A stretch of DNA of 64,000 bases from an uncultured Umboniibacter sp. (GCF_947497555.1 NZ_CANMGY010000007.1:100660-164659), one strand, 5' to 3'. Shown: positions 37,030 through 46,963, counted from the first letter of the stretch. The notes: generated by a model from the sequence alone, not told the origin. Translations and numbers: made by a program.

Positions 37030-37488
37030 ATGAGAAATTTACAGCAATACTGGAATTCGATTAGTACGCGTGACCGCAGAGCCTTGGCCATAATGTCCAT
37101 CGCAATCGCTGCTTGGATAGTAATTAGCGGTGTGAATTCGTTGCTTAAGACTAATGCCAATACAGAACGCCAAATTCAACAACTCCGTTCGCAGTTAACG
37201 CAGATGCAGCAGCTACTACCCGTCATCAAAGGCAATGTGGGTGGCGCTAGGGTTAGCGGAAATCTAGCGACTTTGGTAAATCGAATCGGCCGAGATGCAG
37301 ACGTTGAGTATGACTCTATTCGACCGAATTCCAGCGGTCTTCAGCTGACGATTAGCAATATAACCGAGGAGGATTTTGGTGCTTGGCTTAGCAAGTTAAA
37401 GGTGCATAGTTTAGACGTTACAGCGATGTCACTTACCGTGGATCAAGAGGGGCAGTTGGCGATTAGCATGCAGCTGAGTACCCAATGA
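37030..37488 (+). CDS. gspM: Type II secretion protein GspM
   Basis: Small bitopic protein of 152 residues that partners GspL. A transmembrane helix lies near residues 17-36 (ALAIMSIAIAAWIVISGV) after a charged start (YWNSISTRDRRA), then a coiled-coil stretch and a ferredoxin-like periplasmic domain. Two bases separate it from gspL; four bases overlap gspN. Confidence 0.9.
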   Translation: MRNLQQYWNSISTRDRRALAIMSIAIAAWIVISGVNSLLKTNANTERQIQQLRSQLTQMQQLLPVIKGNVGGARVSGNLATLVNRIGRDADVEYDSIRPNSSGLQLTISNITEEDFGAWLSKLKVHSLDVTAMSLTVDQEGQLAISMQLSTQ

Positions 37489-38225
37489 CAAAACTAAAAC
37501 TTACGCTGCTAAGCTCGGGGATTATTTTTCTTACCGCTGCGTTCATCATCCTGCAAACACCGGCCAGCTTAGTTTTAGCTGGCTGTCAATTCGCTCGAGT
37601 AGATTGTACCTTCCAGCGTGTCGATGGGTCTTTATGGTCGGGAGCGGCTAGCAACGGATTGGTTTCGAGTTCTGGCTACGGGCTGGCTATTGATTCGTTA
37701 ACATGGAGTATATCTAGCGGTCTGGGCTCGGGAATTGGCCCTCACGTCAGTCTCCGAGTGGAAGATTCCGCTGGATTCGCGACTGCTCAGGTCTATCAAG
37801 CCGGAGAACAGCTTGGCGTTCATCAATTGCAGGGTGATTACCGTGTTTCACAGCCCAATTACTCTTTCGATACTACGCTATTAGTAGAGTCTGCGGTATG
37901 GGACTTAGATATGCGGATTGAAGCACTAGTCGGCAGAGTTCTAATCACAGACCTTACTGTCAACGCCGGAGAGTTCTCCCTTGATTTAGGTGATTTCGCT
38001 GGCGAACTAAGCGCTAACGATGGAGCGCTTGTTATTGCTCCTACAAGTGTCGAATCACTGTACGAAATTGACGGTGAATGTGAGCTTAGGGGTAACCGCT
38101 ATCGTTGTAATTTAATTGTCGGCGCTCAGCAGGTTAATGATGAACGTATCCATGATGGTCTCGCGCTAATTGGTCGTAGAACCGGCCCAGGTATCTACGC
38201 GTTAAGCCTATCGGGGGCAATCTAG
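37485..38225 (+). CDS. gspN: Type II secretion protein GspN
   Basis: Bitopic protein of 246 residues with an N-terminal membrane anchor (about 6-26) and a periplasmic domain holding the GspN pattern CTFQRVDGSLWSGAA and LTWSIS. Present in only part of type II systems and its role is not established. It overlaps gspM by four bases and is two bases from gspA. Confidence 0.85.
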   Translation: MTKLKLTLLSSGIIFLTAAFIILQTPASLVLAGCQFARVDCTFQRVDGSLWSGAASNGLVSSSGYGLAIDSLTWSISSGLGSGIGPHVSLRVEDSAGFATAQVYQAGEQLGVHQLQGDYRVSQPNYSFDTTLLVESAVWDLDMRIEALVGRVLITDLTVNAGEFSLDLGDFAGELSANDGALVIAPTSVESLYEIDGECELRGNRYRCNLIVGAQQVNDERIHDGLALIGRRTGPGIYALSLSGAI

Positions 38226-38227
38226 TC

Positions 38228-39718
38228 ATGAACGAGCAACGGCTAATGCAAGATGTTATCTGCCAGTACTTCGGATTTTCGAAGACGCCGTTTTCTATAG
38301 CACCCGACCCATCATTACTCTACTGGAGCCACTTTCACCGCGATGCGTTGGCGAATCTTGAGCTGAGTATTGCCAGCGGCAGTGGCCTAGTGCTGTTTAG
38401 TGGTGAGGTCGGCACCGGCAAGACTACCATCATTAGGCGCTTGGTTAGCGATGCAAATCATGCCGTTGAATATGGAATCATCCTTAACCCTCTCCTCAAT
38501 GATGAAGAGTTGATGGTCGAAATTTGCCGTGAGTTCGCGGTGAAGGTTCCAGACAGCGACGGTTCATCATTAAAGAGCCGCTGCTTTAATGCGCTTCGTG
38601 ACCAACTCATCGAAAACTTTAGCCAGGACAAGAAGACGGTGTTAATTATTGATGAAGCTCAACATTTGAGTTTTAACGCCTTAGAACAACTTCGCCTCCT
38701 GACTAATATTGAAACGGACTCGCAAAAACTATTACTCATCATTTTTGTGGGCCAACCTGAGCTCCGTCAGTTGATACAACAGCCGAAACTTCGCCAGCTT
38801 GCACAACGAATAACCTATCGACCTCACCTCCGCGCGTTAGATAAAAAACAGTGCAAGGAGTATGTATATTGCCGCTTACAGACGGTGGGTGTCGCGAACC
38901 CGGGTGATCTGATTCCCGGTCGACTTATTGCTCATATCCACCGTTTAAGCGGGGGTGTTCCAAGAGCGATTAACAGCCTGTTAGAGCGTTCATTACTCAT
39001 TACCTACGGTGAACACCAACGTAGTGTTAAAAAATCGAACCTCCTCGATGCGGCGGCCGAAGTTGCTGACTGGACGGTCTCTGCAGAAAAATCGACCTCA
39101 TCGCGTGTTGGCTTAATGGTCTCGCTTACCTTCGTTGTACTTGCAATAGCAGTGGGCTGGCTGGGATTGCAGTTAACGACAAGTGATAGTGTCCCGAAGA
39201 ACGAAGCTGTTCGGCTCCTGCAGAGCTCAATGGGTGTTTATCGAGGTGAAAACCGCTGTGGCTTCATCGTCTTGCCGCAACGCTGTGACGAGGGATTTCT
39301 TCCGCCGACGAAGTTAGCCTTCTTCCAAGTACCTATTGCCGCCGAAACGACCGATGGTGGCTATTTTGTGCTAGGTAATGGAAACGACACCCAGCGTGAA
39401 TTACACACAAGTAGCGGTAGTAAAACTGTGGATAGAGTTTCCTTAGTCGCCAAGCTAAGTGGTAAATATATATTAATTTGGGAGCCGTTAGAGGTAGGGC
39501 CTCTGCCGATCTCTAACGTTAGTTCGTCGAACGACATTAGACAGTTAGCCACGATGTTCGCCGAACTCGATCAGCAAGATAGTGGGTTGAGTGACGGTGA
39601 ATTCAACTCCGCACTTAGCCAGCGTATTAGGTTCTTTCAACAACAGCATGAATTAGAGGAAACGGGCGATATGGATGCCTTGAGTTTCTTCTATCTCCAA
39701 CGGGCTTTAGGAGAATAA
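38228..39718 (+). CDS. gspA: GspA/ExeA-like AAA ATPase with peptidoglycan-binding tail
   Basis: ExeA-type ATPase of 496 residues that, with GspB, helps place the secretin through the cell wall. Domains: AAA with Walker A GEVGTGKTT (59-67) and Walker B VLIIDEAQ (138-145), sensor region FVGQPELRQL and LSGGVPRAINSL. A transmembrane helix follows (about 294-316), then a periplasmic region with a C-terminal peptidoglycan-binding-like segment (about 445-490). Four cysteines lie in or near the periplasmic part. It stands behind gspN, not upstream of gspC as in Aeromonas exeAB. Confidence 0.9.
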   Translation: MNEQRLMQDVICQYFGFSKTPFSIAPDPSLLYWSHFHRDALANLELSIASGSGLVLFSGEVGTGKTTIIRRLVSDANHAVEYGIILNPLLNDEELMVEICREFAVKVPDSDGSSLKSRCFNALRDQLIENFSQDKKTVLIIDEAQHLSFNALEQLRLLTNIETDSQKLLLIIFVGQPELRQLIQQPKLRQLAQRITYRPHLRALDKKQCKEYVYCRLQTVGVANPGDLIPGRLIAHIHRLSGGVPRAINSLLERSLLITYGEHQRSVKKSNLLDAAAEVADWTVSAEKSTSSRVGLMVSLTFVVLAIAVGWLGLQLTTSDSVPKNEAVRLLQSSMGVYRGENRCGFIVLPQRCDEGFLPPTKLAFFQVPIAAETTDGGYFVLGNGNDTQRELHTSSGSKTVDRVSLVAKLSGKYILIWEPLEVGPLPISNVSSSNDIRQLATMFAELDQQDSGLSDGEFNSALSQRIRFFQQQHELEETGDMDALSFFYLQRALGE

Positions 39719-39719
39719 T

Positions 39720-40412
39720 ATGTCTTCTTTACTCAAAGCTATTGAGAAGGCGCAGGGAGAAAGTCCTGAGCGAAATGTTGAGTTATCAGATTATGCCTCA
39801 GAAGCCTTAAGTGATACTAGAGGCTCGACGGGCCGATCCGCGTGGCTTTTGAGTAGTATAGTGTTAGCGAGTGTCAGTGTTATCGTTGGTGTCGCTGTGT
39901 ATATAAGCTTGAACCTCTCTGAGGATAATCTAGCTGGCGGGGTCGCGCCGGCACCTGTTAGTGGTAATCAACCGATAAGTGATTCGGCAATATGGCCTGA
40001 AGAGAGTCCGCAGCCTTCACAGGACGGAGAATCTCTACCTGTAACGCCTGTTAGCTCAGAAACCGAGGCGCTTTACGCAGAGGTGGGGCAAGCTGAGGAC
40101 GTTGATGCAGTGAATATGTCTGCTGAGACTACTAGGGCTGCTGAGGCGCTTTGGCAGGAGGCTACATCTATCGCTGACTTGCCGCTAGACTTGATGCTAG
40201 AACTGGAAGAAATAAATTACAGTGCCCACGTTTACAATCCCGAATCGGGCGAAGGCTTCGCTTTTATTAACGGTGAACGTCTAGAGGCTGGTCGCTTCCT
40301 AGGAATTGCTCAGGTTCAAGCGCTAGTGGAGCAGGGTGTGATATTTAAAGCACGTGGAACCCTGTTTCGAATTGAAGCACTTCAGGACTGGGAGCTGCAG
40401 CTTAAGCAGTAA
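39720..40412 (+). CDS. gspB: General secretion pathway protein GspB
   Basis: Partner of GspA, 230 residues. The cytoplasmic N terminus MSSLLKAIEKAQ is a conserved GspB tag. One transmembrane helix (about 40-62) is followed by an acidic, proline-rich periplasmic linker. The C-terminal GspB domain (about 155-228) has LDLMLELEEINYSAHVYNP and GFAFINGERLEAGRF. It starts one base after gspA and ends the operon. Confidence 0.9.
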   Translation: MSSLLKAIEKAQGESPERNVELSDYASEALSDTRGSTGRSAWLLSSIVLASVSVIVGVAVYISLNLSEDNLAGGVAPAPVSGNQPISDSAIWPEESPQPSQDGESLPVTPVSSETEALYAEVGQAEDVDAVNMSAETTRAAEALWQEATSIADLPLDLMLELEEINYSAHVYNPESGEGFAFINGERLEAGRFLGIAQVQALVEQGVIFKARGTLFRIEALQDWELQLKQ

Positions 40413-40516
40413 TTAGTGGCTAGTTATGGCGAGCGTACTTAAAAAGCAATGAGCCGCCGGTAGTAGCGTGAGTTTTGCAAACGTTTGCTTTGAAAGCAGG
40501 TAGTGGCTTTAAGCTT

Positions 40517-40560
40517 CGCAAAAAAAATGGGAAGCACTAACAGCTTCCCATTCTCTTTTC
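40517..40560. terminator. Bidirectional terminator between gspB and the Tsx-like porin
   Basis: A perfect 10-bp stem: aatgggaagc (40526-40535) with gcttcccatt (40543-40552). The minus side is followed by eight T on its own strand and the plus side by cctcttttc-like T-rich sequence. It serves the porin gene best and can also end the gsp transcript. Confidence 0.85.
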
Positions 40561-40578
40561 ACTTCTCCACAAAGGGGG

Positions 40579-41346
40579 TTAGAAGTGGTACTTAACCAAT
40601 AGGCTTGCCGCAGTTTGGTTAGTCGTGAAGAACTGAGAATCTTCAATACCGTACTTATTTTTCCAGTAGTCTAACTCAACACCAACGTAAAGCTTGTTCG
40701 CACCGCTCTCACCATTAAGCGCCATACCCAGGTCATACTTTAACTGTGGGTTGATGTGTAGATTGGTTGCATACTGATCATCACTCGTGTTGAAAACCCA
40801 ATCAGCAAAGCCATCAAAGACAATTTTGGAGTTACCAACCTTAAAGTCCATATTCCAAACAGGCGTTAACTGGAAACCATCTGAATCGGTATTGATACCA
40901 GAACGGTAGTAAACGTTAGTTTGAACGAAGTTGAAGCCCGGTACATTCCAGTCAAAACCAACACCCGAGAGGAATGTTTCAACATCACCACGGCCGTTCT
41001 CTAGGGTAAATGCGAGCAACACATCTGCAAGCACGTCGCCACCAAGTTCGGCGCCAAATGCTTTATTCATACTAATACGCGAAGAAATTTCACCGTAGAA
41101 ACCGATGTTGTCCTGAGTGTCAGAATCATAGGACGTCGCATCGTAGAATACGAACACATCACCCCACGTGGTGCCGGCTACATATTCAAAAGTTCCGGTA
41201 TGCTGACGTTCAGCGTCAACTTCATAACCGCTGCCTGTTAGCCCAGTGACACTCATGTCACTCCAGAGAATCATATCGGCCTTCGCAGTCGAAGAAAGTG
41301 CGATTGAAGCTACGGTAGACGCCGCTAAAGTTGTAATCAGTTTCAT
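40579..41346 (-). CDS. Tsx-like nucleoside-specific outer membrane channel
   Basis: Outer membrane beta-barrel of 255 residues in the Tsx/OmpK family. A signal peptide (MKLITTLAASTVASIALSSTAKA) leads to a mature start DMILWSDMS. The segment FEYVAGTTWGDVFVFYDATSYDSD corresponds to the Tsx barrel start, and the protein ends in an aromatic residue (LLVKYHF). E. coli Tsx passes nucleosides; the true substrate here is not shown. AGGGTGA precedes the ATG. It is monocistronic and convergent with gspB. Confidence 0.8.
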   Translation of the reverse strand: MKLITTLAASTVASIALSSTAKADMILWSDMSVTGLTGSGYEVDAERQHTGTFEYVAGTTWGDVFVFYDATSYDSDTQDNIGFYGEISSRISMNKAFGAELGGDVLADVLLAFTLENGRGDVETFLSGVGFDWNVPGFNFVQTNVYYRSGINTDSDGFQLTPVWNMDFKVGNSKIVFDGFADWVFNTSDDQYATNLHINPQLKYDLGMALNGESGANKLYVGVELDYWKNKYGIEDSQFFTTNQTAASLLVKYHF

Positions 41347-41510
41347 AATATCACCCTTGTTTTTGATGCGGGCACTTTAGCAAATCGGGCTAAATTAGCA
41401 AGACTAAGTAAAAAGTTACAGGGATTGCTGGTACATCAACTAAACTATCTAAGCGTCAACGTCTTCGAGCTTCAGGAATACTAACGATAGATAGGGAAGA
41501 GGGGTAAGCG

Positions 41511-41855
41511 ATGAACAAATGGCTTCTACTAATAATTAGTACAGCTTTCTTAGGGGTGCTTCTAGCAGCGCATTTGATTAATTTGATTTCACCAATGGTT
41601 ATCGCGTATATCTTAGTGATGGCCTTAATTGGTTATGTCGTTTTCTACATAGATAAACGTTTAGCTGAGCAAAGTGAGCAACGTATTCCCGAACATTTTT
41701 TACTGCTAGTAGCAGCGGCAGGGGGCTGGATTGGAGCATCTCTTGCTAAGGTGCAATTGCGTCACAAAACCTCAAAGTGGTCTTTTCAGCTAGCTTACTA
41801 TTGCGCAGTATTATTAAATCTTATATTGCTGTACTTCGTAGTTTGGCTGTTCTAA
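41511..41855 (+). CDS. DUF1294 domain membrane protein
   Basis: Small membrane protein of 114 residues, DUF1294 family, function unknown. Hydrophobic helices at about 4-22, 28-46, 65-80 and 92-112. The family motif FYIDKRLAEQSEQRIPEHFLL, GGWIGA and RHKTSKWSFQ is complete. The N-terminal cold-shock domain found in some relatives is absent. AAGAGGGG precedes the ATG. It is a single gene, facing the prp operon. Confidence 0.85.
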   Translation: MNKWLLLIISTAFLGVLLAAHLINLISPMVIAYILVMALIGYVVFYIDKRLAEQSEQRIPEHFLLLVAAAGGWIGASLAKVQLRHKTSKWSFQLAYYCAVLLNLILLYFVVWLF

Positions 41856-41938
41856 ACGACCACAACCAAGTTGTTAGTTGGCGAGATTGGGTGGGCAGAT
41901 GGCAGAGCCTAAGCTCATGGCTTGTCTAGCAAGCAAAG

Positions 41939-41973
41939 CCTAGGCAGGCAAACGCAAGTAGAGCCTACCTAGG
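41939..41973. repeat. Inverted repeat between the DUF1294 gene and prpF
   Basis: The arms cctaggcagg (41939-41948) and cctacctagg (41964-41973) pair over 10 bp with one mismatch. No T run follows either way. It may be a weak terminator for the converging transcripts or a small repeat element. Confidence 0.45.
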
Positions 41974-41988
41974 TACTCATCGAGCATT

Positions 41989-43164
41989 CTACCAGACCTT
42001 CGGAATGCGAATATAACCTTCCATTAGTACTCGTGCACTGCGACCCATGACCGCTCGTTCGATATGCCATGCCCCATCACATAACTCAGCGCGCGCACCT
42101 ACGGTCAGCGTACCGGATGGATGCCCAAAGCAGATAGCTTCTCGCGCTATTCCTCCCGCTGCGATATTAACCAAAGTGCCTTCAATGGCAGCTGCTGCAG
42201 CAATCGCTACCGCCGCAGTGCCCATCATAGCGTGGTGTAATTTACCCATGGACATGGCGCGAATTAAGACATCAATCGCGTCAGCGTTAACTCGCTTACC
42301 ACTCGAAGCTGTATAGGCTTCTGGTGACGCTACCCAGGCTATTTTAGGTGTGTGTTGACGCTGCTTAGCTTCATCTAAAGTTTTAATGAGCCCCATACGC
42401 ATTGCTGCGTGAGCGCGAAACAATTCCAGCTTTTCGAGTAGTGCCACGTCGTTATTGATATCGTCCTGTAATTCGGTACCGCTAAAACCCAAATCAGAAG
42501 CGTTAAAGAAGACCGTGGGAATTCCGGCATTGATCATGGTTACGCTCAACGAATCATGTCCTGGGACAGTTAGCTGATCTACCGCATTGCCAGTAGGAAA
42601 TATCTGGCCGCCACCATCGACGGGATCTAAGAAAGCAACTTCGATTTCCTCGGCAGGGAAGGTCACGCCGTCCAGCTCAAATTCCCCGAGTTCCTTTACC
42701 TCACCATTATGGATGTGAACCTTGGTAATAATGGTCTTACTAATATTCTTCTGCCAAATTCGAACTTCTGCAACACCGTTTTGAGGCACGCGCTCAGGCG
42801 AGACAAGACCCTGAGCGATGGCGAAGGCGCCCACTGCAGCACTGAGATTACCGCAGTTACCACTCCAGTCCACAAAGGCCCGATCAATGGCCACTTGACC
42901 AAAGAGATAATCTACGTCGTGATCGGGCTGCTGGCTCACATCAACGATAACGGTCTTACTGGTGCTCGACGTAGCACCGCCCATACCGTCGGTTTGTTTG
43001 CCATAGGGATCTGGACTCCCGATAGCACGGAGAAGTAGCGCATCTCTTTCGGGACCGGGTTGCTGCGCTTCAAGCGGCAAATCACACCGCTTGAAGAATA
43101 CTCCTTTGCTCGTGCCGCCTCGCATGTAGGTTGCGGCAACGCGTTGTTGGGGTAAGTAAGTCAA
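41989..43164 (-). CDS. prpF: 2-methylaconitate cis-trans isomerase PrpF
   Basis: Isomerase of 391 residues that converts trans-2-methylaconitate (the AcnD product) to the cis form for hydration in the methylcitrate cycle. The N terminus ATYMRGGTSKGVFF and the WSGNCGNLSAAVGAFA motif (about 99-114) with its catalytic cysteine are typical, as is the second half YTASSGKRV. The start is a TTG at 43164 with AGGAG six bases upstream. It is the last gene of the prp operon, nine bases after acnD. Confidence 0.95.
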   Translation of the reverse strand: MTYLPQQRVAATYMRGGTSKGVFFKRCDLPLEAQQPGPERDALLLRAIGSPDPYGKQTDGMGGATSSTSKTVIVDVSQQPDHDVDYLFGQVAIDRAFVDWSGNCGNLSAAVGAFAIAQGLVSPERVPQNGVAEVRIWQKNISKTIITKVHIHNGEVKELGEFELDGVTFPAEEIEVAFLDPVDGGGQIFPTGNAVDQLTVPGHDSLSVTMINAGIPTVFFNASDLGFSGTELQDDINNDVALLEKLELFRAHAAMRMGLIKTLDEAKQRQHTPKIAWVASPEAYTASSGKRVNADAIDVLIRAMSMGKLHHAMMGTAAVAIAAAAAIEGTLVNIAAGGIAREAICFGHPSGTLTVGARAELCDGAWHIERAVMGRSARVLMEGYIRIPKVW

Positions 43165-43173
43165 TTCAGTCTC

Positions 43174-45765
43174 CTAGTTAGCGCTGCCGGCTAAAAAGTC
43201 TTTGGCAAAGCGCTGCAGTACACCGCCGGCTTGATAAATAGAAACTTCCTCAGCCGTATCCAAACGGCAATTTACCGGGACCGCTATACGGCTACCGTCA
43301 CTACGCGTGATAATAAGCTTAAGCGCTGCACCCGGCGCGAGTTCGCCTTCAACATCGAAGCACTCGGTACCATCAATACCATAGGTGTGTCGGGTATCAC
43401 CGGCGCTAAATTCAAGCGGCAGTACGCCCATACCAATAAGATTAGTTCGATGAATACGCTCGAAGCCTTCAGCGACAATTGCTTCAACGCCTGCCAGACG
43501 AACGCCCTTAGCGGCCCAGTCGCGAGATGAACCCTGACCATAGTCGGCACCAGCAATGATGATCAATGGTTGCTGACGTTCCATATAGGTTTCAATCGCT
43601 TCCCACATGCGAGTGACTTTACCCTCAGGCTCAACGCGAGCGAGCGAGCCTTGAACAATTGTTCCGTCCTCTATAACCATCTCATTTAGCAACTTTGGAT
43701 TAGCGAAGGTTGCCCGTTGGGCAGTAAGGTGATCGCCTCGGTGCGTTGCATAGGAGTTGAAGTCCTCTTCAGGAAGCCCCATTTTAGCTAGGTACTCGCC
43801 GGCGGCACTGGCTGCCATAATGGCGTTTGAAGGTGATAGGTGATCAGTAGTGATGTTATCGCCAAGCACTGCTAGCGGGCGCATGTTCTTCAGAGCACAG
43901 GCATTTGCAAACGCGCCTTCCCAGTAGGGAGGTCGGCGAATATAGGTGCTCATTTCGCGCCAATCATAAAGTGGACTAGGGGCTCGCTCCTCGTTAGTGT
44001 CCAGATTGAACATGGGTATGTAGACATCGCGGAACTGCTGAGGTTTAACACTCTGAGCGACCACCGCATCGATTTCCTCATCGCTAGGCCAGATATCCTT
44101 TAACGTTATTGCGTTACCAGCATCATCGAAACCCAGTGGATCGGATTCGATATCAAAGCGAATAGAGCCCGCAATGGCATAGGCAACCACCAATGGCGGT
44201 GACGCTAAGAACGCTTGATCAGCGTGGGGGTGAATTCGACCATCGAAGTTACGGTTACCAGACAGCACCGCCGTAGTGTAGAGGTCGCGATCTTTGATTT
44301 CGTTCGCAATCTCGGGACGAAGCGCACCACTCATGCCATTACAGGAAGTACAGGCAAAGGCAACAACACCGAATCCTAGCGATTCTAAGTCACCCATTAA
44401 GCCGGCTTCTTGAAGATAGAGCTGAACGGCCTTTGAACCCGGTGCTAGAGAGCTCTTAACCCAAGGTTTGCGCGTTAACCCCGCGCGATTGGCATTTCGG
44501 GCAATCAGGCCCGCCGCGATCATATTTCGAGGGTTGCTGGTGTTGGTGCAGCTAGTAATAGCGGCAATAATGACAGCGCCATCCGGCATCTCGCCATAGT
44601 TGGAGCGGTAATCGCCAAGTATGCCACGCTCGCCTAGCGCGGAGGTTGGCAGGCGTTTATGCGGATTTGAAGGGCCAGCAAGGTTTCGTACTACACTCGA
44701 AAGGTCAAATTGAAGTACTCGCTCATACTCAGCGTTCTCTAGCTGACTGCGCCATAAGCCCGCAGCTTTTGCGTAGCGCTCAACCAGCTCAACTTGATCA
44801 TCCTCGCGCCCAGTGAGTTTGAGATAGTCGATGGTTTTGTCGTCAATGGAGAACATTGCCGCCGTAGCGCCAAATTCTGGCGTCATATTTGAGATAGTGG
44901 CTCGGTCGCCAAGATTTAATTGGTCGACGGCATCGCCATAAAATTCAAGGTAGGTAGAGACGACCTTTGATTCGCGCAGGAACTCGGTCAAGGCCAATAC
45001 AATATCGGTTGCGGTGATTCCTGGAGCACGCTGTCCTACTAACTCGACACCCACAATCTCCGGAAGGCGCATGTAGGAGGCTCGGCCAAGCATGACACTT
45101 TCGGCTTCTAAACCACCTACGCCAATCGCGATGACGCCTAGCGCATCAACCATTGGCGTATGGCTGTCGGTACCCACCAGCGTGTCCGGAAAAGCGACCC
45201 CATCTCGGTTTTGGATGACTGGCGACATACGTTCAAGGTTAATCTGGTGAAGGATGCCGTTACCCTGAGGGATCACGTCGATATTCTCGAATGCTGTCTT
45301 AGTCCAATTGATGAAATGAAAACGGTCTTCGTTGCGACGATCCTCAATGGCTCGGTTCTTGGCAAAGGCGTCTGGATCATCGCCGCCAAACTCTACTGCT
45401 AGGGAATGATCGACCACCAGCTGAGTAGGGACCACTGGGTTCACCTTTGCTGGATCACCACCTTCAGCGGCAATAGCGTCACGCAAACCGGCTAAATCAA
45501 CTAATGCGGTTTGCCCGAGTATGTCATGGCAAACCACGCGAGCAGGGTACCAGGGAAAGTCTAGGTCACGTTTTCGGTAGATCAGCTGTTCAAGGCTTGC
45601 GGTGAGTGTCTCCGGCGCACATCGACGCACTAAGTTCTCAGCGAGCACGCGCGAGGTATAGGGGAGGGTATCGTAGGCTCCTGGCTTTATCTCATCTACG
45701 GCGGCACGAACATCGAAATAGTCAACGTTGCTGCCGGCTAGCGTTTTGCGATAATTGGTATTCAT
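43174..45765 (-). CDS. acnD: Fe/S-dependent 2-methylisocitrate dehydratase AcnD
   Basis: Aconitase-superfamily enzyme of about 863 residues, dehydrating 2-methylcitrate to 2-methylaconitate. It stands in place of PrpD and requires PrpF. The Fe-S ligand cysteines lie in AITSCTNTSNP and in ACTSCNGMSG. The swivel domain shows GADYGQGSSRDWAAKG near the C terminus and DHLSPSNAI. The frame is open to a TTG at 45771; the ATG at 45765 is preferred. A 61-base gap separates it from prpC. AcnD can also act as an ordinary aconitase. Confidence 0.95.
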   Translation of the reverse strand: MNTNYRKTLAGSNVDYFDVRAAVDEIKPGAYDTLPYTSRVLAENLVRRCAPETLTASLEQLIYRKRDLDFPWYPARVVCHDILGQTALVDLAGLRDAIAAEGGDPAKVNPVVPTQLVVDHSLAVEFGGDDPDAFAKNRAIEDRRNEDRFHFINWTKTAFENIDVIPQGNGILHQINLERMSPVIQNRDGVAFPDTLVGTDSHTPMVDALGVIAIGVGGLEAESVMLGRASYMRLPEIVGVELVGQRAPGITATDIVLALTEFLRESKVVSTYLEFYGDAVDQLNLGDRATISNMTPEFGATAAMFSIDDKTIDYLKLTGREDDQVELVERYAKAAGLWRSQLENAEYERVLQFDLSSVVRNLAGPSNPHKRLPTSALGERGILGDYRSNYGEMPDGAVIIAAITSCTNTSNPRNMIAAGLIARNANRAGLTRKPWVKSSLAPGSKAVQLYLQEAGLMGDLESLGFGVVAFACTSCNGMSGALRPEIANEIKDRDLYTTAVLSGNRNFDGRIHPHADQAFLASPPLVVAYAIAGSIRFDIESDPLGFDDAGNAITLKDIWPSDEEIDAVVAQSVKPQQFRDVYIPMFNLDTNEERAPSPLYDWREMSTYIRRPPYWEGAFANACALKNMRPLAVLGDNITTDHLSPSNAIMAASAAGEYLAKMGLPEEDFNSYATHRGDHLTAQRATFANPKLLNEMVIEDGTIVQGSLARVEPEGKVTRMWEAIETYMERQQPLIIIAGADYGQGSSRDWAAKGVRLAGVEAIVAEGFERIHRTNLIGMGVLPLEFSAGDTRHTYGIDGTECFDVEGELAPGAALKLIITRSDGSRIAVPVNCRLDTAEEVSIYQAGGVLQRFAKDFLAGSAN

Positions 45766-45826
45766 AGGCAATCAATCCATGTAAGTGTTGAACGCAAAGC
45801 GGGCGCTTCCCGTTCAACGCAAATAG

Positions 45827-46951
45827 TTAGCGAGTGGCGATCGGCGCGACGGTGCGCGGCTCAGGACCAACATAGTCGGCACTGGGGCGAATAATGCGAT
45901 TATTCGACCGTTGCTCCATTACATGAGCTGCCCATCCTGTGATACGCGAACACACGAAAATCGGAGTAAACAGCTTCGTGGGGATAGCCATAAAATGATA
46001 GGCCGACGCATGGAAGAAGTCAGCGTTACAAAAGAGTTTCTTGGTGTCCCACATGTACTCTTCACAGGCAACCGAAATGTCGTAGAGCGAGGAATCGCCG
46101 AACTCGTCAGCAAGCTTTTCAGACCATTGCTTAATAATACCGTTGCGTGGGTCCGAAGTACGATATACCGCGTGTCCGAAGCCCATAATCTTTTCTTTGC
46201 GCGCTAGCATGCCAGCCATCTGAGTCTTTGCATCCTCGGGAGAGCTAAATCCTTGAATCATTTCCATCGCTGCTTCGTTCGCTCCACCGTGAAGTGGGCC
46301 ACGCAGGGAACCAATTGCTCCGGTAATACAGGAGTACATATCGGAGAGTGTTGAGGCACAAACTCGGGCGGTGAATGTCGAGGCATTAAACTCATGCTCT
46401 GCATAGAGAATAAGCGAAACATCCATTACGCGGCGATGAAGATCCGATGGCGTTTTACCAGTGAGCAAGGCAAGGAAGTGACCGCCTAAACCGTTTTCAT
46501 CTGAGGTGCAGTCAATCTCTACGCCATCATGACTATAGCGGTACCAATAGCACATAATCGCAGGGAAGGCCGCTAGCAGACGATTCGCTGCGGTAAACTG
46601 ATCATCAAAGCTTGTTTCGGGTTCTACATTACCTAAAAACGACGCACCCGTGCGCATAACATCCATTGGGTGGGCGCTAGCCGGAACCAACTTTAAGACA
46701 CTTTTTAATTCGGCAGGTAGATCTTGCATTGTCTTGAGTAGCGTCCGATATTCGTCCAGCTGCTCTTGATTCGGAAGCTCGCCATAGAAAAGTAGGTAGG
46801 CAACCTCCTCAAAGCTGGCATTCTCCGCCAGATCTGAGACGTCATAACCTCGATAGGTGAGCCCTGAACCTGACTTCCCAACCGTACAGAGTGACGTTTC
46901 CCCAGCACTTTGACCGCGAAGGCCTGCGCCGCCTAATTTTTTGTCCACCAT
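45827..46951 (-). CDS. prpC: 2-methylcitrate synthase PrpC
   Basis: Condenses propionyl-CoA and oxaloacetate to 2-methylcitrate. The 374 residues contain the citrate synthase catalytic set: histidines in GPLHGGANE and in GFGHAVYRTSDPR, and an aspartate near NADFFHASAYH. The N-terminal GGAGLRGQSAGETSLCTV is characteristic of PrpC rather than GltA. GGAG precedes the ATG and prpB ends 12 bases away. Confidence 0.96.
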   Translation of the reverse strand: MVDKKLGGAGLRGQSAGETSLCTVGKSGSGLTYRGYDVSDLAENASFEEVAYLLFYGELPNQEQLDEYRTLLKTMQDLPAELKSVLKLVPASAHPMDVMRTGASFLGNVEPETSFDDQFTAANRLLAAFPAIMCYWYRYSHDGVEIDCTSDENGLGGHFLALLTGKTPSDLHRRVMDVSLILYAEHEFNASTFTARVCASTLSDMYSCITGAIGSLRGPLHGGANEAAMEMIQGFSSPEDAKTQMAGMLARKEKIMGFGHAVYRTSDPRNGIIKQWSEKLADEFGDSSLYDISVACEEYMWDTKKLFCNADFFHASAYHFMAIPTKLFTPIFVCSRITGWAAHVMEQRSNNRIIRPSADYVGPEPRTVAPIATR

Positions 46952-46963
46952 GATGAGCTCCTA

